From the NCBI GenBank assembly GCA_000934385.1, contig KN880686.1, positions 1 to 33,796 on the forward strand: DNA of 33,796 bases, given 5' to 3'. This DNA comes from Cylindrobasidium torrendii FP15055 ss-10. Taxonomy: Eukaryota > Basidiomycota > Agaricomycetes > Agaricales > Physalacriaceae. The notes beneath the pieces were generated by a model. That model searched no databases and was not told the origin of the DNA. It worked only from the letters and a program-made list of their open reading frames with translations. Shown piece after piece: positions 10,175 to 20,545 of this stretch; position 1 is the stretch's first letter, and each line of letters starts with the position of its first letter. Position numbers and translations under genes: made by a program.

Positions 10175-11842
10175 CTATGCTTTGACATACTTCTTCAAAG
10201 CTTGGAGGCGTTCACCGGCGCGCTTGAGGGTGTCCACATCTTTGCAGAACGCGAAACGAGCGTACGATTCCCCAATGCTCGCGTGCTCTTCACAGTAAAA
10301 CTAAAGACACGTCAGAAGAATAGTATGTACAGCAAGGGCAGACTGACCTCGCTAACTGGAATAGTAGACACGCCGACCTCCAGAGCAATGAACCAGCAAG
10401 CACGGAAATCGCGTCCCCTACCGAGCACGCTCTGTGGGAATGCGTAATCATCCGGAATGTCGATAGTCGACACGTCCATGAGCGCGAAGTATGAGCCGTC
10501 CGGAACAGTGTACTTCACACCAAGCTTTTCGAACGCGGAAATGAGGATGTCCCTGCGCTCCTCGTACTCTGCGCGTTGGGTCTCAAAGAATTGCTTTTCT
10601 TTGACCTGCTCGAGTCCTTGTGCGACCGCCTCCTGCAGGGGCGAGTTTGAGCAAAAGACAATGCGGGTGGTAGCAGCAAGCGTGGGTCGGATGATGGACT
10701 CAGGTCCGATGAGCCATCCTACGCGCCAACCGGTAGCAGCGAAGGCCTCTGAAATATGCGTCAGATGCGGTTGGTTTCAATCTCGGTCATGATTTACTTC
10801 CTGCCGATTGCACAGTAACAGTGCGGTCCCACATTCCTGGGAGGGTCGCTATTCTGACATGCTCCTTGTCTTCAAAGGTGAGGATATCGTACTGAAATTG
10901 AATGAGGCCTCGTCTTCTCGGAGGCGGGGACAAGAACAAACCACTTCATCGGACATAACAAGCAAATTGAACTCCTGCGCAAGTGCAGCAATGCCCTCGA
11001 GCTCTGCGCGAGTAAAGACCTTGCCAACTGGGTTGTGTGGAGTGTTGACGATGATCATCTTCGTCCGAGACGTTATGGCGCGCCTGAGGCATTCTGAGAC
11101 CAGCGTGTACCATGGAGGACTGGGCACACACACCTAAGTTCATCGAGATCAATAGTCCAATCGCCGCTCGTCGATTTGTGCGCATCCGTCTTGGGAGGGT
11201 GCAGGGGAACGTAAACTGGGACACCTCCGTTGAAGGTCACGGAGGGAAGATACTGGTCGAAGAACGGCTCGAACAGAATAACCTCGTCTCCTTGTTCAAG
11301 GAATGCAGTGAAGACCGAGTACTGTCCTACGGCAAACAGTCAGCATATCACGCGACGATGGCGCAACAGCGTTCCCACCTTCGTTTGCGCCGCTTGTCAC
11401 GAGGATCTCCGTGTCTGGGTCGACTTCACGATTGAAAGATGGGCCATAAAAGTCGCGAATCGCGTTACGAAGACGGAGACGGCCCTTGGGGTGCGAGTAG
11501 TGGTTTGTGTCTGTGCGTGCGAGCGCCTCTTCAGCCGCTTGGCGCACCCAGGACGGCGGAGGGAAGTTCATGTATCCTTGTCCGAGATTGAGACAGTCTG
11601 CTGGCAGATTCGCAGCGCTGGATATTTCGTAAGGCTGTCATCTTTCGCTGGATTATTGCTACGCACTTGAAGATCGACCAGACATCCTCTGCTAGCGCAC
11701 GGCCTTCCCTCAGACGGGACGAGAACGGGATGAGTGCTTTGTTGCCCGTCGTGTTCACAGCAGCCATGGTGGTTGTCGAAATACAGCGATGAGTCAAAAG
11801 ACGGGGATGGAAGGATAAAGATTTCCTCGCGAACGCAAACAT
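10175..11842 (-). CDS. BNA3: Kynurenine aminotransferase-like PLP enzyme
   Basis: Fold-type I class I/II aminotransferase; the closest resemblance is to fungal Bna3 and mammalian KYAT, which turn kynurenine into kynurenic acid. Exons: 11842-11667, 11617-11379, 11326-11134, 11083-10942, 10891-10798, 10748-10348, 10300-10175, giving 456 residues. Seen: SIFNAANLP and LNLGQGYMNFPPP near the N-terminus, TSGANEGQYSVF, the NTPHNPVGK signature, the LLVMSDEVYD segment with the cofactor-contacting Asp, and SAGKAFAATGWRVGW with the PLP Lys at a splice junction. The N-terminus has Arg, Ser and Leu and no acidic residues, like a mitochondrial presequence. A second in-frame ATG at 11767 starts just past it. 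Substrate preference cannot be read from sequence, so the symbol is tentative. Confidence 0.88.
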
Positions 11843-13132
11843 TGGGTTTCGGCCGGCTTTCGGTCTGAATCCAGTCCCGATAAGTGCTGCTGATCGAGGG
11901 TAGATAGTGCCGTGTTAAAGTTCCATCGTAGCGGGGCGAGCGGGAATTTGGTGTGAGCTATATTGCACATGACGGCGAGTGCTAAACCTTGCTTGTGGGC
12001 CGGCCGGTACAGCGGTGTTTGTCCTCACGCGACGCGACAACGGTCGCGGCTCGGATCCTGGCCGATCTATTCCACATTTAGGCACATCGCGTGGTAATGC
12101 ATTGCTTATTAACGTTTTTAAGGAGACTTTGCTTCACTCTACAACTTCAAGTCCGCATCCTACGCACCAATAAAACCAGCAATATGCACTCATTTTCCTT
12201 CACTCATTTTTGCTACCTGAATAACATGATAGCCATAGTGACATATTATTGTCACTCGCGCCACCGGCCTTGTCAAACTCACCCTTGGTCAAATCCATTT
12301 CCTCGGTAGCCATTAAGCTTTGAGTCCTCAGTAATGGTTTATCAACGTTTATTCATCGCCAACAGCTTGATTATCGGCAACGATACTAGCCCATTGGCCG
12401 GCCGGGTGTTAGACTTGGAATGGTTCGCTTCATAAGGCCTCAAAGCCTCAAGGCTTCATCAACTTCAGGCTTCAGCTCAACCCGAAATTCTATCCGAACT
12501 TGAAGTCGGCTGAGACCAAGGTTACGTCCAATAAAGACGGGACTTCCGGGGCATCGTGGTGTCATGGGTGAAGACTACCATAACTAAACTTCAAGTTGCG
12601 GGTCCGGTAAGTACTACAGGGCTATTTTCAGTTTAGACAGTAGTAAGCTAGACAGCGGTACTCATTGACTATCGGCAACATTCTTTGAAGCAGACCGCAG
12701 CGTCGCTTTCCACTTGTGGATGCCGATGGATGGCTCAGAATCTTAAGACGATTGGCACTGATGCATGTACGCGCCTGCATGTTGCACTTGCTTGGCTATA
12801 GGACCTCTTTCATCATGAGGTGTTCTTGCTGGAAGGTTATGTTTTATGCGGTGTTCCATTGCGGCCTTTAAAGTAGACACAATGGCCGCTCCTTCCGTGT
12901 ATATATGTACAAGCTACAAGCAGCGTGAGGTTAATCCTACAATATGACCTGAGATGCAATAAAGATGGATAATGAAATCGAGAAGAATTTGAGAGTGAGA
13001 GTTGCAAAGATATACTTGGATGCTAATGAATGTGTGAGTGCGGTGAGCGTAGTGGTATAGGGAAACGTGAGATTTATGTTCGTGGGTAGCGTGCAGAGTC
13101 GTGAAGGAGAACCAAAGGGAAGGGGCGTCCAT
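11843..13132. other. Long intergenic region
   Basis: Nearly 1.3 kb without a credible gene on either strand; the short open frames show no family features. At about 12436-12477 there are short direct and inverted words (GCCTCAA, AGGCTTCA, AAGCCT/AGGCTT). A TATATAT run sits near 12900. It contains the aminotransferase promoter region (left end) and the 3' flank of the membrane-protein gene. Confidence 0.45.
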
Positions 13133-14003
13133 TCACGACATGAGCCGCTCGCCCCAGACTAGTTTGTGGCGGTAAGCCCGGTATGCGCCCATGAGTGCGA
13201 TCCAGGATATCCAGAAACACATGATGAAGAGAACGGCGAAGAGGAAACGCATGAACGTCTTCCATCTCCAAGAGACAGGACTGGTTGAGGTGAATATGAT
13301 GGTTCGCCAGCGTTCGTAAAACTCTGTGTTGAGCCATGTGAGGTCAGCAACAAGGATTTGGGCCTGGCAGAGGGTGCGAGATTAGATACGCCGTCGCGTA
13401 ACAGGGTATATAACCACCGACCTTGTTGCGGCCGGAGTCATAGACAGAACGGATGTCTGCGACTTGTGTACGAATGGTTGGGAGGGTGTCGGAGAGTGCG
13501 TCAAGGGCCTCCATCGCGTCGTCAAGCTCCGCTTTGATTTCTGGGATTTGGCTGGAAGCCGCTTTGTCTGCTCTTCGCGAATTATGCTGGCATGAATAGT
13601 CAGCGTGAGATGACCGGCGGCGGCAGGGCACACACCCGTAGGACAGTAAAGGCCTCCTGGAGGAGACTATCGATCGCGCGGAAGTTGGACAGGTTCTCTG
13701 TAAGTTTTCCCTGGTGAATAGCCATGAGTTGTCACGTCGACGCGGGATGCCAGAAACGCACCTCGAGATCCCGCATCTGCCTTTCGTACTGGAAGGCCTG
13801 CCTCGAAAGCCTGCCCAACGCCGTCTCTAGTTTGCTGCGAAAAATGTTGGCTCGGTGGTGACTAGACTATCAGGCGGCCGCACGCACGTTGTGGTAATCA
13901 CTGCTGTGCTGTCGACGGTGCATGCCCGTTGCGGCGGTAATTCCCAGATATCGGGCAGGCGCGAGGGCAGCATAGTTTGGCGAGGTGGAGGCAACGTCGA
14001 CGA
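13133..14003 (-). CDS. Unrecognised coiled-coil protein with C-terminal membrane anchor; 5' end unresolved
   Basis: I do not recognise the family. Exons that fit splice rules and keep frame: 14003-13888, 13834-13762, 13710-13636, 13586-13422, 13363-13133. An in-frame ATG at 13973 would give 209 residues. A pyrimidine-rich acceptor just before 14003 suggests another exon upstream. The middle (from KLETALGRL to VYDSGRNK) has heptad-like Leu/Ile/Ala spacing and is rich in Glu, Gln and Arg, as in a coiled coil. Near the C-terminus FLFAVLFIMCFWISWIALMG is a clear transmembrane segment, followed by a basic tail (YRAYRHKLVW). It is probably a tail-anchored or type II-like membrane protein. Kar5/Tht1-like and SNARE-like proteins were considered, but no diagnostic residues support either. 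Confidence 0.65.
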
Positions 14004-15207
14004 CTAATAGGCAGAGGGGAAGAACGTTTGGCAAGAGAAAAAGGAGTCCGTTATATAGCTTCTGATTCCAGCCATCCGAAATGAATTCAGGGACCATCGG
14101 CCTCTTCGGAAACAATGCGCCGATCAGTCTTTCATGCAGCTTTGATGCCTTTTGCAGCTCTCTCCGCTGCTTCCATGAACTTCTGGAACCAGGCGCCTCC
14201 AAGGTCGCAAAGAAAGAAAAACCAAGGCATCTATAACCTTTGTCCTAGCTGGAGTCCCACGCTCAAAGCTTTCCTTTGCCATCTTGACCCCGTGGCACGT
14301 CGAATTACAACACGCACCGAACCTCGTGTTCACTCGAAAATTGCACCCTGTCTCCTTCGAGGGACATAGTTTCGTCTGCCTGAGAATTCAGGCAGGCCAA
14401 ACACAGCAGAAGAATGGACAAATGCAGGTCAAAGCGTGACCATCCAAGCGGTCCAGCACTGATCCAGCTGCGCCTTGGACTCAATAAAGTGATCTCAGGT
14501 TATCATCTCGAGTGTTGCGAATCACCACTCACTCAGGATTGGGTAGCACATCATCCATATCAGGATTCGCACTCCATGAGTTCCACTGTCCAGTGTCCAC
14601 ACGCACAATGCGTGTATTGTACGCGGTCAAAGGGACATGAAATATAACATGGGTACGACCTGTGAGTGCGTCTTTCGCAGTGGCAAGCTTCTATCCAATA
14701 ACTCTTAGCTCATGGCGTCCTCTTTGGACTTCAAAAAGCTCTGCTGTTCGCAGAACTCCCACTATAGCAGCATCTGAGGGCTCTTTAGCAGCGAGTTAGG
14801 AGTGACGAAATGCATTTGAAGAAGCGCAATGGTCCTCGTATATCATGCTACTTGCTCTCAGAGCAAAGTTCAGCGTCAAGGCGTACAAGCACGAGCTGTG
14901 ATCAGAGCTTCCACCCTGCGCGAGGATGCTTTCTTTCGCTTCTAGTCTGCCCCAACTATCCATTCCTTGTATCATGCGGGAGCTGCATAAAACTTTCCCA
15001 AGATGTGCTTGCCGGGCTGATCGCATTTCTTCCCTTCTTTGGGTTTTCATTGTTTACAAATCATGCTACCGTTTTTCGGAGGTTCAATTGAAGCAAAGTT
15101 TTGCTTGAGAGCCATAGAACACAATTTTAAAGGTTCGGGATTATACGCTCTGTATAATACTTGTACAATAAGATTCGAATACGCTAAAATGAAGATCTTG
15201 TCATTCT
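14004..15207. other. Intergenic region between the membrane-protein gene and NSE2
   Basis: About 1.2 kb. The leftmost 200-300 bases may hold one or two unresolved 5' exons of the membrane-protein gene: an ATG at 14280 begins MAKESFERGTPARTK, but no clean join to 14003 was found. The rest has only short open frames and is the 3' flank of NSE2. Confidence 0.4.
14376..14395. repeat. Perfect 8-bp inverted repeat with 4-nt loop
   Basis: CTGCCTGA, then GAAT, then TCAGGCAG. It forms a short hairpin in non-coding DNA; it may be chance. Confidence 0.5.
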
Positions 15208-16417
15208 CTACTCGATCACCTCGTCCACTTCCATTTCCTCCTCCCTTCTCTTTTGCATGCGCCGGTGAGCTTTCAGACGCTTGTTAAAGTCCTTGTCGCT
15301 AACGCAGTCTGCGAGGGTAATCTTCTTGTTGCAACCCGATGCTGGACAGGACTTGCTCTCGCGTGAGTTAACAAAATATTGGCGAATGGCATCGCCTGAG
15401 TAGCTGTGACCGCAAATTTTTCTTGAAGAACATCAGTAAATGTTCGAAAAACATAATGGACACAAACGATTTAAGCGGGTTATCGAGAGGGGCAAGTGTG
15501 AGAGGGCACTTGTAATCTTGGGTGACGCCGCCAATCTCTACTTCATCGTCGTCGTCACTCTCATCTCCATCCTCTCGAGCAGGCGTCAATACCCATTCGA
15601 ACTAATGAAAGATGAGATATACCTTTGGGAATGAGCTCGGATACTGGAGGCATTCCACCTGCATTCCCGCTTGATTCCTGCGAAAAGTCAGGTGGAGAAA
15701 ATGATACATACTAGCGGACGAACCCATAACCGTTGTCGAAACTCTTTGTACCCCTCATGCCTTGCATATTTCTGACGAGTAGTCTTTTTCTTCCACGCCT
15801 TGTCGAGCTTCTCGACGCCATCGCTGTAAGCTTCCTGCAAATCATTCTACCAACCTTCTTTAGAGTGTTTTCCCAACCCAACACAGCATATTCACATACT
15901 GGTTGGTCCCCTTGCTGGACTGCTTGATACATGGCGTCCAGGGTTTGGTGATGATGAGACATGGTGTTTTCCATGAAAATGAAGTCGCGGTAGACTTGGT
16001 CTACCTCGTCTGTCCACTAAACAATGTATTAAGAATAAGGACTCGCAAGCGCAGGACCCGCCGCACCTTTTCCTTCTCATTCAGACTTGTATATTGAAGC
16101 AGATTTACCCCGACATCGTTGAGAGTGGTAACATGCAACATGACTTGCTCAGTCATAGACTGCCAGTCCGTCACAACATTCTTCAACTTGATCTTGTCTG
16201 AGTCGCTGAGCGGATGGTTCCCAAAGTTATCGATATCAATAGGCTCGTCGTCGTCGCCGTCGTCCTCCAGGTCTTCGAGTTCTTCATTCTTGCGACTGGC
16301 CCTGCGGCGCGGCTGGGTTGGCTGCTCCTCATCTTCCACGTCTTCACGGGCTGGTCTTTGAGTAGTTTCTTGTTCGTCGATATCGGAAGAGGCCTGATGA
16401 CGGTTACGACGCGCCAT
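15208..16417 (-). CDS. NSE2: SMC5/6 complex SUMO E3 ligase NSE2/MMS21
   Basis: SUMO ligase subunit of the SMC5/6 complex, acting in DNA repair and chromosome segregation. Exons: 16417-16067, 16016-15900, 15834-15724, 15677-15623, 15573-15468, 15421-15208, about 317 residues, in frame. The N-terminus is charged and disordered. The middle is helical (NVVTDWQSMTEQVMLHVTTL; EAYSDGVEKLDKAWKKK), as expected for the part that binds SMC5. The C-terminus is an SP-RING of the Nse2 type: YKCPLTLAPLDNP, then CGHSYSGDAI across an intron, then CPASGCNKKIT and LADCV. The Cys and His needed for the single zinc site and the conserved Ser/Pro residues are present. The acceptor before exon 5 (CTCGAG) is weak, so that junction is the least certain. 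It is divergent from MTHFR. Confidence 0.92.
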
Positions 16418-16509
16418 GGTGGAAGTAGTGAAACAGGCGAGATCGAGACGCGAGAGCGCGTCTGTCACGCGGTCCGATTGCCGATCGCATTCAATCTCTG
16501 CATTGCGCC
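16418..16509. promoter_or_regulatory. 92-bp bidirectional promoter region, NSE2/MTHFR
   Basis: Only 92 bases separate the two divergent start codons, so the two 5' regions must overlap. An in-frame upstream ATG for NSE2 at 16468 would narrow the gap to 41 bases, but the ATG at 16417 gives the more natural basic start (MARRNRHQ). Confidence 0.6.
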
Positions 16510-18498
16510 ATGAAGGTCATCGACAAAATCGCTAGCCGCGATGCCTCGCGTCCATTTTATTTCTTCGAATTCTTTCCGCCGCGAACAGACCAAGTGCGTC
16601 GTCCACAATACTTGAAATTGGTTCCATACCAACCCCATCTAGGGCTTCGAGAACCTACTTTCTCGAATAGCTCGCCTGGCATTCCTGAAGCCACTGGCAC
16701 TCAGCGTGACATGGGGCGCGGGAGGTTCCACCAAGGAGCGGTCCTTGGACTTGGCGGGGATCACACAGAAGGAGCACAAAGTCGACACCATATTGCACCT
16801 TACTTGCACCAACATGCTGCAAGGTATGGTCGACGACGCCCTGATGGTGCGTGTCCGACCATTTCGATTTCATAGTGCTAATGGCGGCAGACGGCGAAGC
16901 AGCGCGGAATCCAAAACCTACTTGCCCTTCGCGGTGATCCACCCAAGGGCAAGGAGGAATGGCTCCCAATCGACGCTCAGTTCCAATATGGTGTACATCT
17001 CGTCAAATACATTCGGGACCATCCAGACTTCGGAAACTACTTCTGTATCGGTGTTGCCGGATATCCAGAGGGGCACCCAGATACCGACAATGATGAGGAT
17101 GCAGAGATCGAATTCCTCAAAGCAAAGGTTGACGCCGGCGCAGACTACATTATAACTCAACTCTTCTACGACGTCGACAAGTTCTTGACTTGGCATGCCA
17201 AAGTCCGCGCGAAGGGTATCACAGTGCCCATCATTCCAGGTGTTATGCCTATCCAGACCTTTGCCTCGTTCCAACGTCTCATCAAGCTCACGGGTACTAG
17301 TGTACCAGAGCAGGTTATGCATGACCTTGAGGCTATCAAACACGACGATCAACTTGTCAAGGACTTTGGTGTCAATCTTGCAGTGGACATGGTGCAGCGC
17401 CTCACCGCGGAGGGAATCAATGGTATCCATTTTTGCACGCTCAATCTCGAAAAGAGTGTCCAGCGAGTATTGGAGAAGCTTGGGTGGACGGGTGCCCAGA
17501 ACTCACCGACTCTGCTCAAAAACAAGCTCATCGAGGACACCGTCTCGAACGACTTGTCCGTGGCAGCAAAGACGGCGACCACTGACGCCGCCGCTTCTCT
17601 TGCGTCTATATCCAAGACGGATGGCGAGGCAGGTGCTGGAGAACTCAACAATGCCGCCTCTTGGGACGACTTCCCTAATGGCCGTTTTGGTGACTTTAAG
17701 TCTCCCGCGTATGGAAACAGAGACCCATGGGGCAATCTCACCCACATTGTGGGTCACCTTTGTTGCCAATTCTCACTTATGACTGAATTTTACCCCCCAA
17801 GGCGCCCAGCCATCTCGGCAGCCCGAAAACCATCGGGGATTTGACAAACATATTTCTTGATTATTTGCATTCCAAGCGACAGACGACGCCCTTTTCGCCT
17901 GAACCTTTGTCGGCAGAGTCCGCGACTATTCTGCCTCACATTGAGAAACTCACAAAGCGTGGCTGGTGGACAGTTGGTTCACAGCCAGCTGTTGATGGTG
18001 CATCCTCTAGTGACCCAGTATTTGGATGGGGACCTCGTTCGGGCTTTGTGTTCCAAAAAGGATTTGTTGAGTTCTTCTGCGACGAGGAGGATGTCGACGG
18101 AATTGCACGACGGATACACGAACGCGGCCGGGGGTGGGTGCACTGGATCGCGGCGAACGCTCGAGGGGATATCCGCGGTCACGCTGCAAGCGACGATAGG
18201 AACGCGGTGACATGGGGGGTGTTCCCCGGGCAGGAGATCATACAAACGACCATCATCGAAAAGGAGTCGTTCTTGTCGTGGAAGGTCAGTTCACCTTGCC
18301 TCGTTGTTTGTCCCTTGCTTTACTAATGTATCCCCGTAGGACGAGGCATATTCAATCTGGGCGGAATGGGCGTCACACTATCGACCTGGGACTGAGGAGC
18401 GGGAGCTCCTCGACCAGATTAGAAAGAATAGGTGGTTGGTGAGCGTGGTGCACCACGATTATAAGGATACCGATGCATTGTGGATGTTGTTTGACTGA
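16510..18498 (+). CDS. Methylenetetrahydrofolate reductase
   Basis: Reduces 5,10-methylene-THF to 5-methyl-THF for methionine synthesis, with FAD and NAD(P)H. Exons: 16510-16593, 16643-16846, 16891-17748, 17802-18284, 18340-18498, giving 595 residues. The N-terminal TIM barrel shows FFPPRTDQGFENL, SVTWGAGGST, HLTCTNM, LLALRGDPP, CIGVAGYPEGHPD, YIITQLFYD and PIIPGVMPI, all family hallmarks. A Ser/Ala-rich linker leads to the C-terminal regulatory domain (VFGWGPRSGFVFQKGFVEFF, AVTWGVFPGQEI, WAEWASHYRP), which binds AdoMet in eukaryotic enzymes. Fungi often have two paralogues (MET12, MET13); I cannot say which this is. Confidence 0.96.
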
Positions 18499-18777
18499 TG
18501 CGGGAGGATAACATCTAATGTACCATACTATATATATTTTCGATAAGATTCAACCTCTTCTCTGTACTACATTTTCAGCACATCCATCATCCGGCGATGC
18601 TGTACGTGCCCGCAAGCCTGTTTGGTTTGTTCCGGTCAAATTTGCAGTTACTGAAATCAACAAAATATTGGACATTATGCATTACTTGTGAGAGTGCTAT
18701 GGTACTGAGAAACGTTCCAAAAATGAGTACAAGGGGGTACAAGCTTGGGATATATTGTTCGATGGTCCGTCCACGAA

Positions 18778-19558
18778 CTATGCTTGCACCGCGTTATAAC
18801 CCTCTAAGTCAGCGACATCCTTGTGTTTCTCGCGAATGTGACGGGGAATGGAGGTCGAATCTGAATATCGTGCGGGGCAGTGTGGGCAGCGAATCTCCTT
18901 CCCGCTGTGCTTGTCCGTATAGTGACCTGAAATGAATGGGAAATCACGATTATCAGCCTCATGTCCGGGGGTTTCCAAATCGATAAAGTCATGCGCACGT
19001 ACGTTGTAGCATCCGCTGGGTGGTGAAGCCCGTCACCCGGCTGTGGCAACCTTCGTACTTGCAGAAGAAGGTAGGCTTCTTGGTCGTGCGTTGTTTTTCA
19101 AGCGACCGCATGTCTGGAGCGCGACTTCTCTGGCGCCACAGGCCCTGGTCCGAGTCGACGGCGCTGAGCCCGTTAGGGCCACCACTGAATGTTTCTATGG
19201 GTGTGAAGGACGTCCACGGGGACGGGGGAAAGTCGTCAGGGTTTGCATCTGGCCGTCGGTGTCGAGGTGAAACCAGCGGCGGCAAGCTGCGCTGAGCATG
19301 GCGGTCGTATTCTTGTTTGGGATCAGATGCGGCGTCGAATTTGGGATGGTGTAGGCGCGCGAAAAACTCGCGCTCCTCTTTCCCAAAGTAAAGAGAGGTA
19401 GGGTCGGCGAGATGTTTGGGGGGAGGAGCAGGAAACATGGAGAAAAGCTCATGGCCAGTGAGTGGGCGCGGCCGATTCGAGGCGTTGTCGTGAGCAACAA
19501 GACGCGTAAAGTCTAATTCAAAGCCCATCCCGGGGAAGGACTCGTTCGTGGCAAGCAT
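18778..19558 (-). CDS. C2H2 zinc-finger protein, two C-terminal fingers
   Basis: Two exons, 19558-19003 and 18926-18778, give 234 residues. Most of the protein (1-165) is Pro-rich and probably disordered. Finger 1 is split by the intron: Cx4C in exon 1 (FCKYEGC), with the two His in exon 2 (HYTDKH). Finger 2 is regular, with CPHC, 12 residues, then HIREKH. This is consistent with a DNA-binding transcription regulator, but no specific family is recognised. A single intron (76 nt, longer than most here) carries a GTACGT donor. It converges on MTHFR, with 279 bp between stop codons that hold no gene. Confidence 0.8.
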
Positions 19559-20545
19559 CGGGAGCGCGTCGCAAATGGTGAGTGTCCAACTGGATGTGCA
19601 AGTTCATGCGATGAGCGGCTTTACAGCGTGATGAGCAAACTGGATGGGGCCGAGATGACCACTGACCGGTGGATGAGTTATCTGAACAAAGGCAAGATGT
19701 GTTCGGGTTCTCCCTAAAGCTCGTTGTTGCTGGGTGTTCCTCTCATTGCGCCGTGAGTTTGGGAGATCATGGTTGGAGGCCAACCGTGTCTGACTCCGGG
19801 TAGGCAAACGAATTTCCTACTCCGAACACTAAGTACACAAACGGAGCACCCTAGAGATCCGACTCAAATCCGGATAGTGCCCTGCATTCTCCCAGCTGTA
19901 AGATTGACTTTGGCCAGTACAGCTAGCAGTTCATAACGCACATAGCCGGGATGATGGTGACAATTCAGCGCAGAGGGTTCTTCGCATATTGTCCGCTATA
20001 GCACCTCGATAGCACCTACATAGATAGGCCAAACGGCAGGCAGGCCGACAATAGCGGTCACCGCGGAAATTTGGGATTGCGAGCCAAGTATCATGGCACG
20101 TATGTATGTCACGGACCGAAGACTTTCCTCTTTGACAGCGTCGGATGCAACGGTATTGGGTGGGCACTCGGGTATGCCGGAGACCGTAGAGTGTAGGCCT
20201 CGAAAGGCCAGGCTCACGAAAAATACAAAGGATGAAAGTCGGTAAATAGTGTCGCCAAACAGCAGCGACGGGCGTCCAAACGAAAGAACCGAGAAAGCAC
20301 TGCGGCATTCGCCGTGTCGCCGTCATCTAACTCGATCAAGCGCGCTAAATGGAACCCAATTCGGTATTCCCTTTTGGAAAGAAAGTATTGATTGCTTGTG
20401 CTTGGCTTCAGCCATACAAGTCTTTGCGAATTTCTATCAATAACAATACACGATAAATAATCCCCCACTAGTACACAAATTTATACACCAAAAGAATGAA
20501 TATGATAAACATTTCCCGCTCAGTGTAAACCCCCAATGGGGACTC
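19559..20545. other. Intergenic region
   Basis: Nearly 1 kb between the zinc-finger start and the chitinase stop. Open frames are short and show no conserved features. It should contain the zinc-finger gene promoter at its left end. Confidence 0.45.

Noticed and set aside
11230..11670. Plus-strand open frame of 146 codons over the aminotransferase
   Set aside because: Antisense shadow; the minus strand carries conserved PLP-enzyme motifs here.
12430..12480. Repeated AAGCCT and AGGCTT words as a possible array or transposon end
   Set aside because: Copies are too short and irregular, with no spacer regularity, no terminal repeat pair and no adjacent transposase.
15165..15190. TTCGAAT stretch resembling a tRNA T-arm
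   Set aside because: No flanking GG and CC pairs, no A box upstream and no cloverleaf.
16918..17430. Minus-strand open frame of 170 codons over MTHFR
   Set aside because: Antisense to the conserved TIM-barrel exon.
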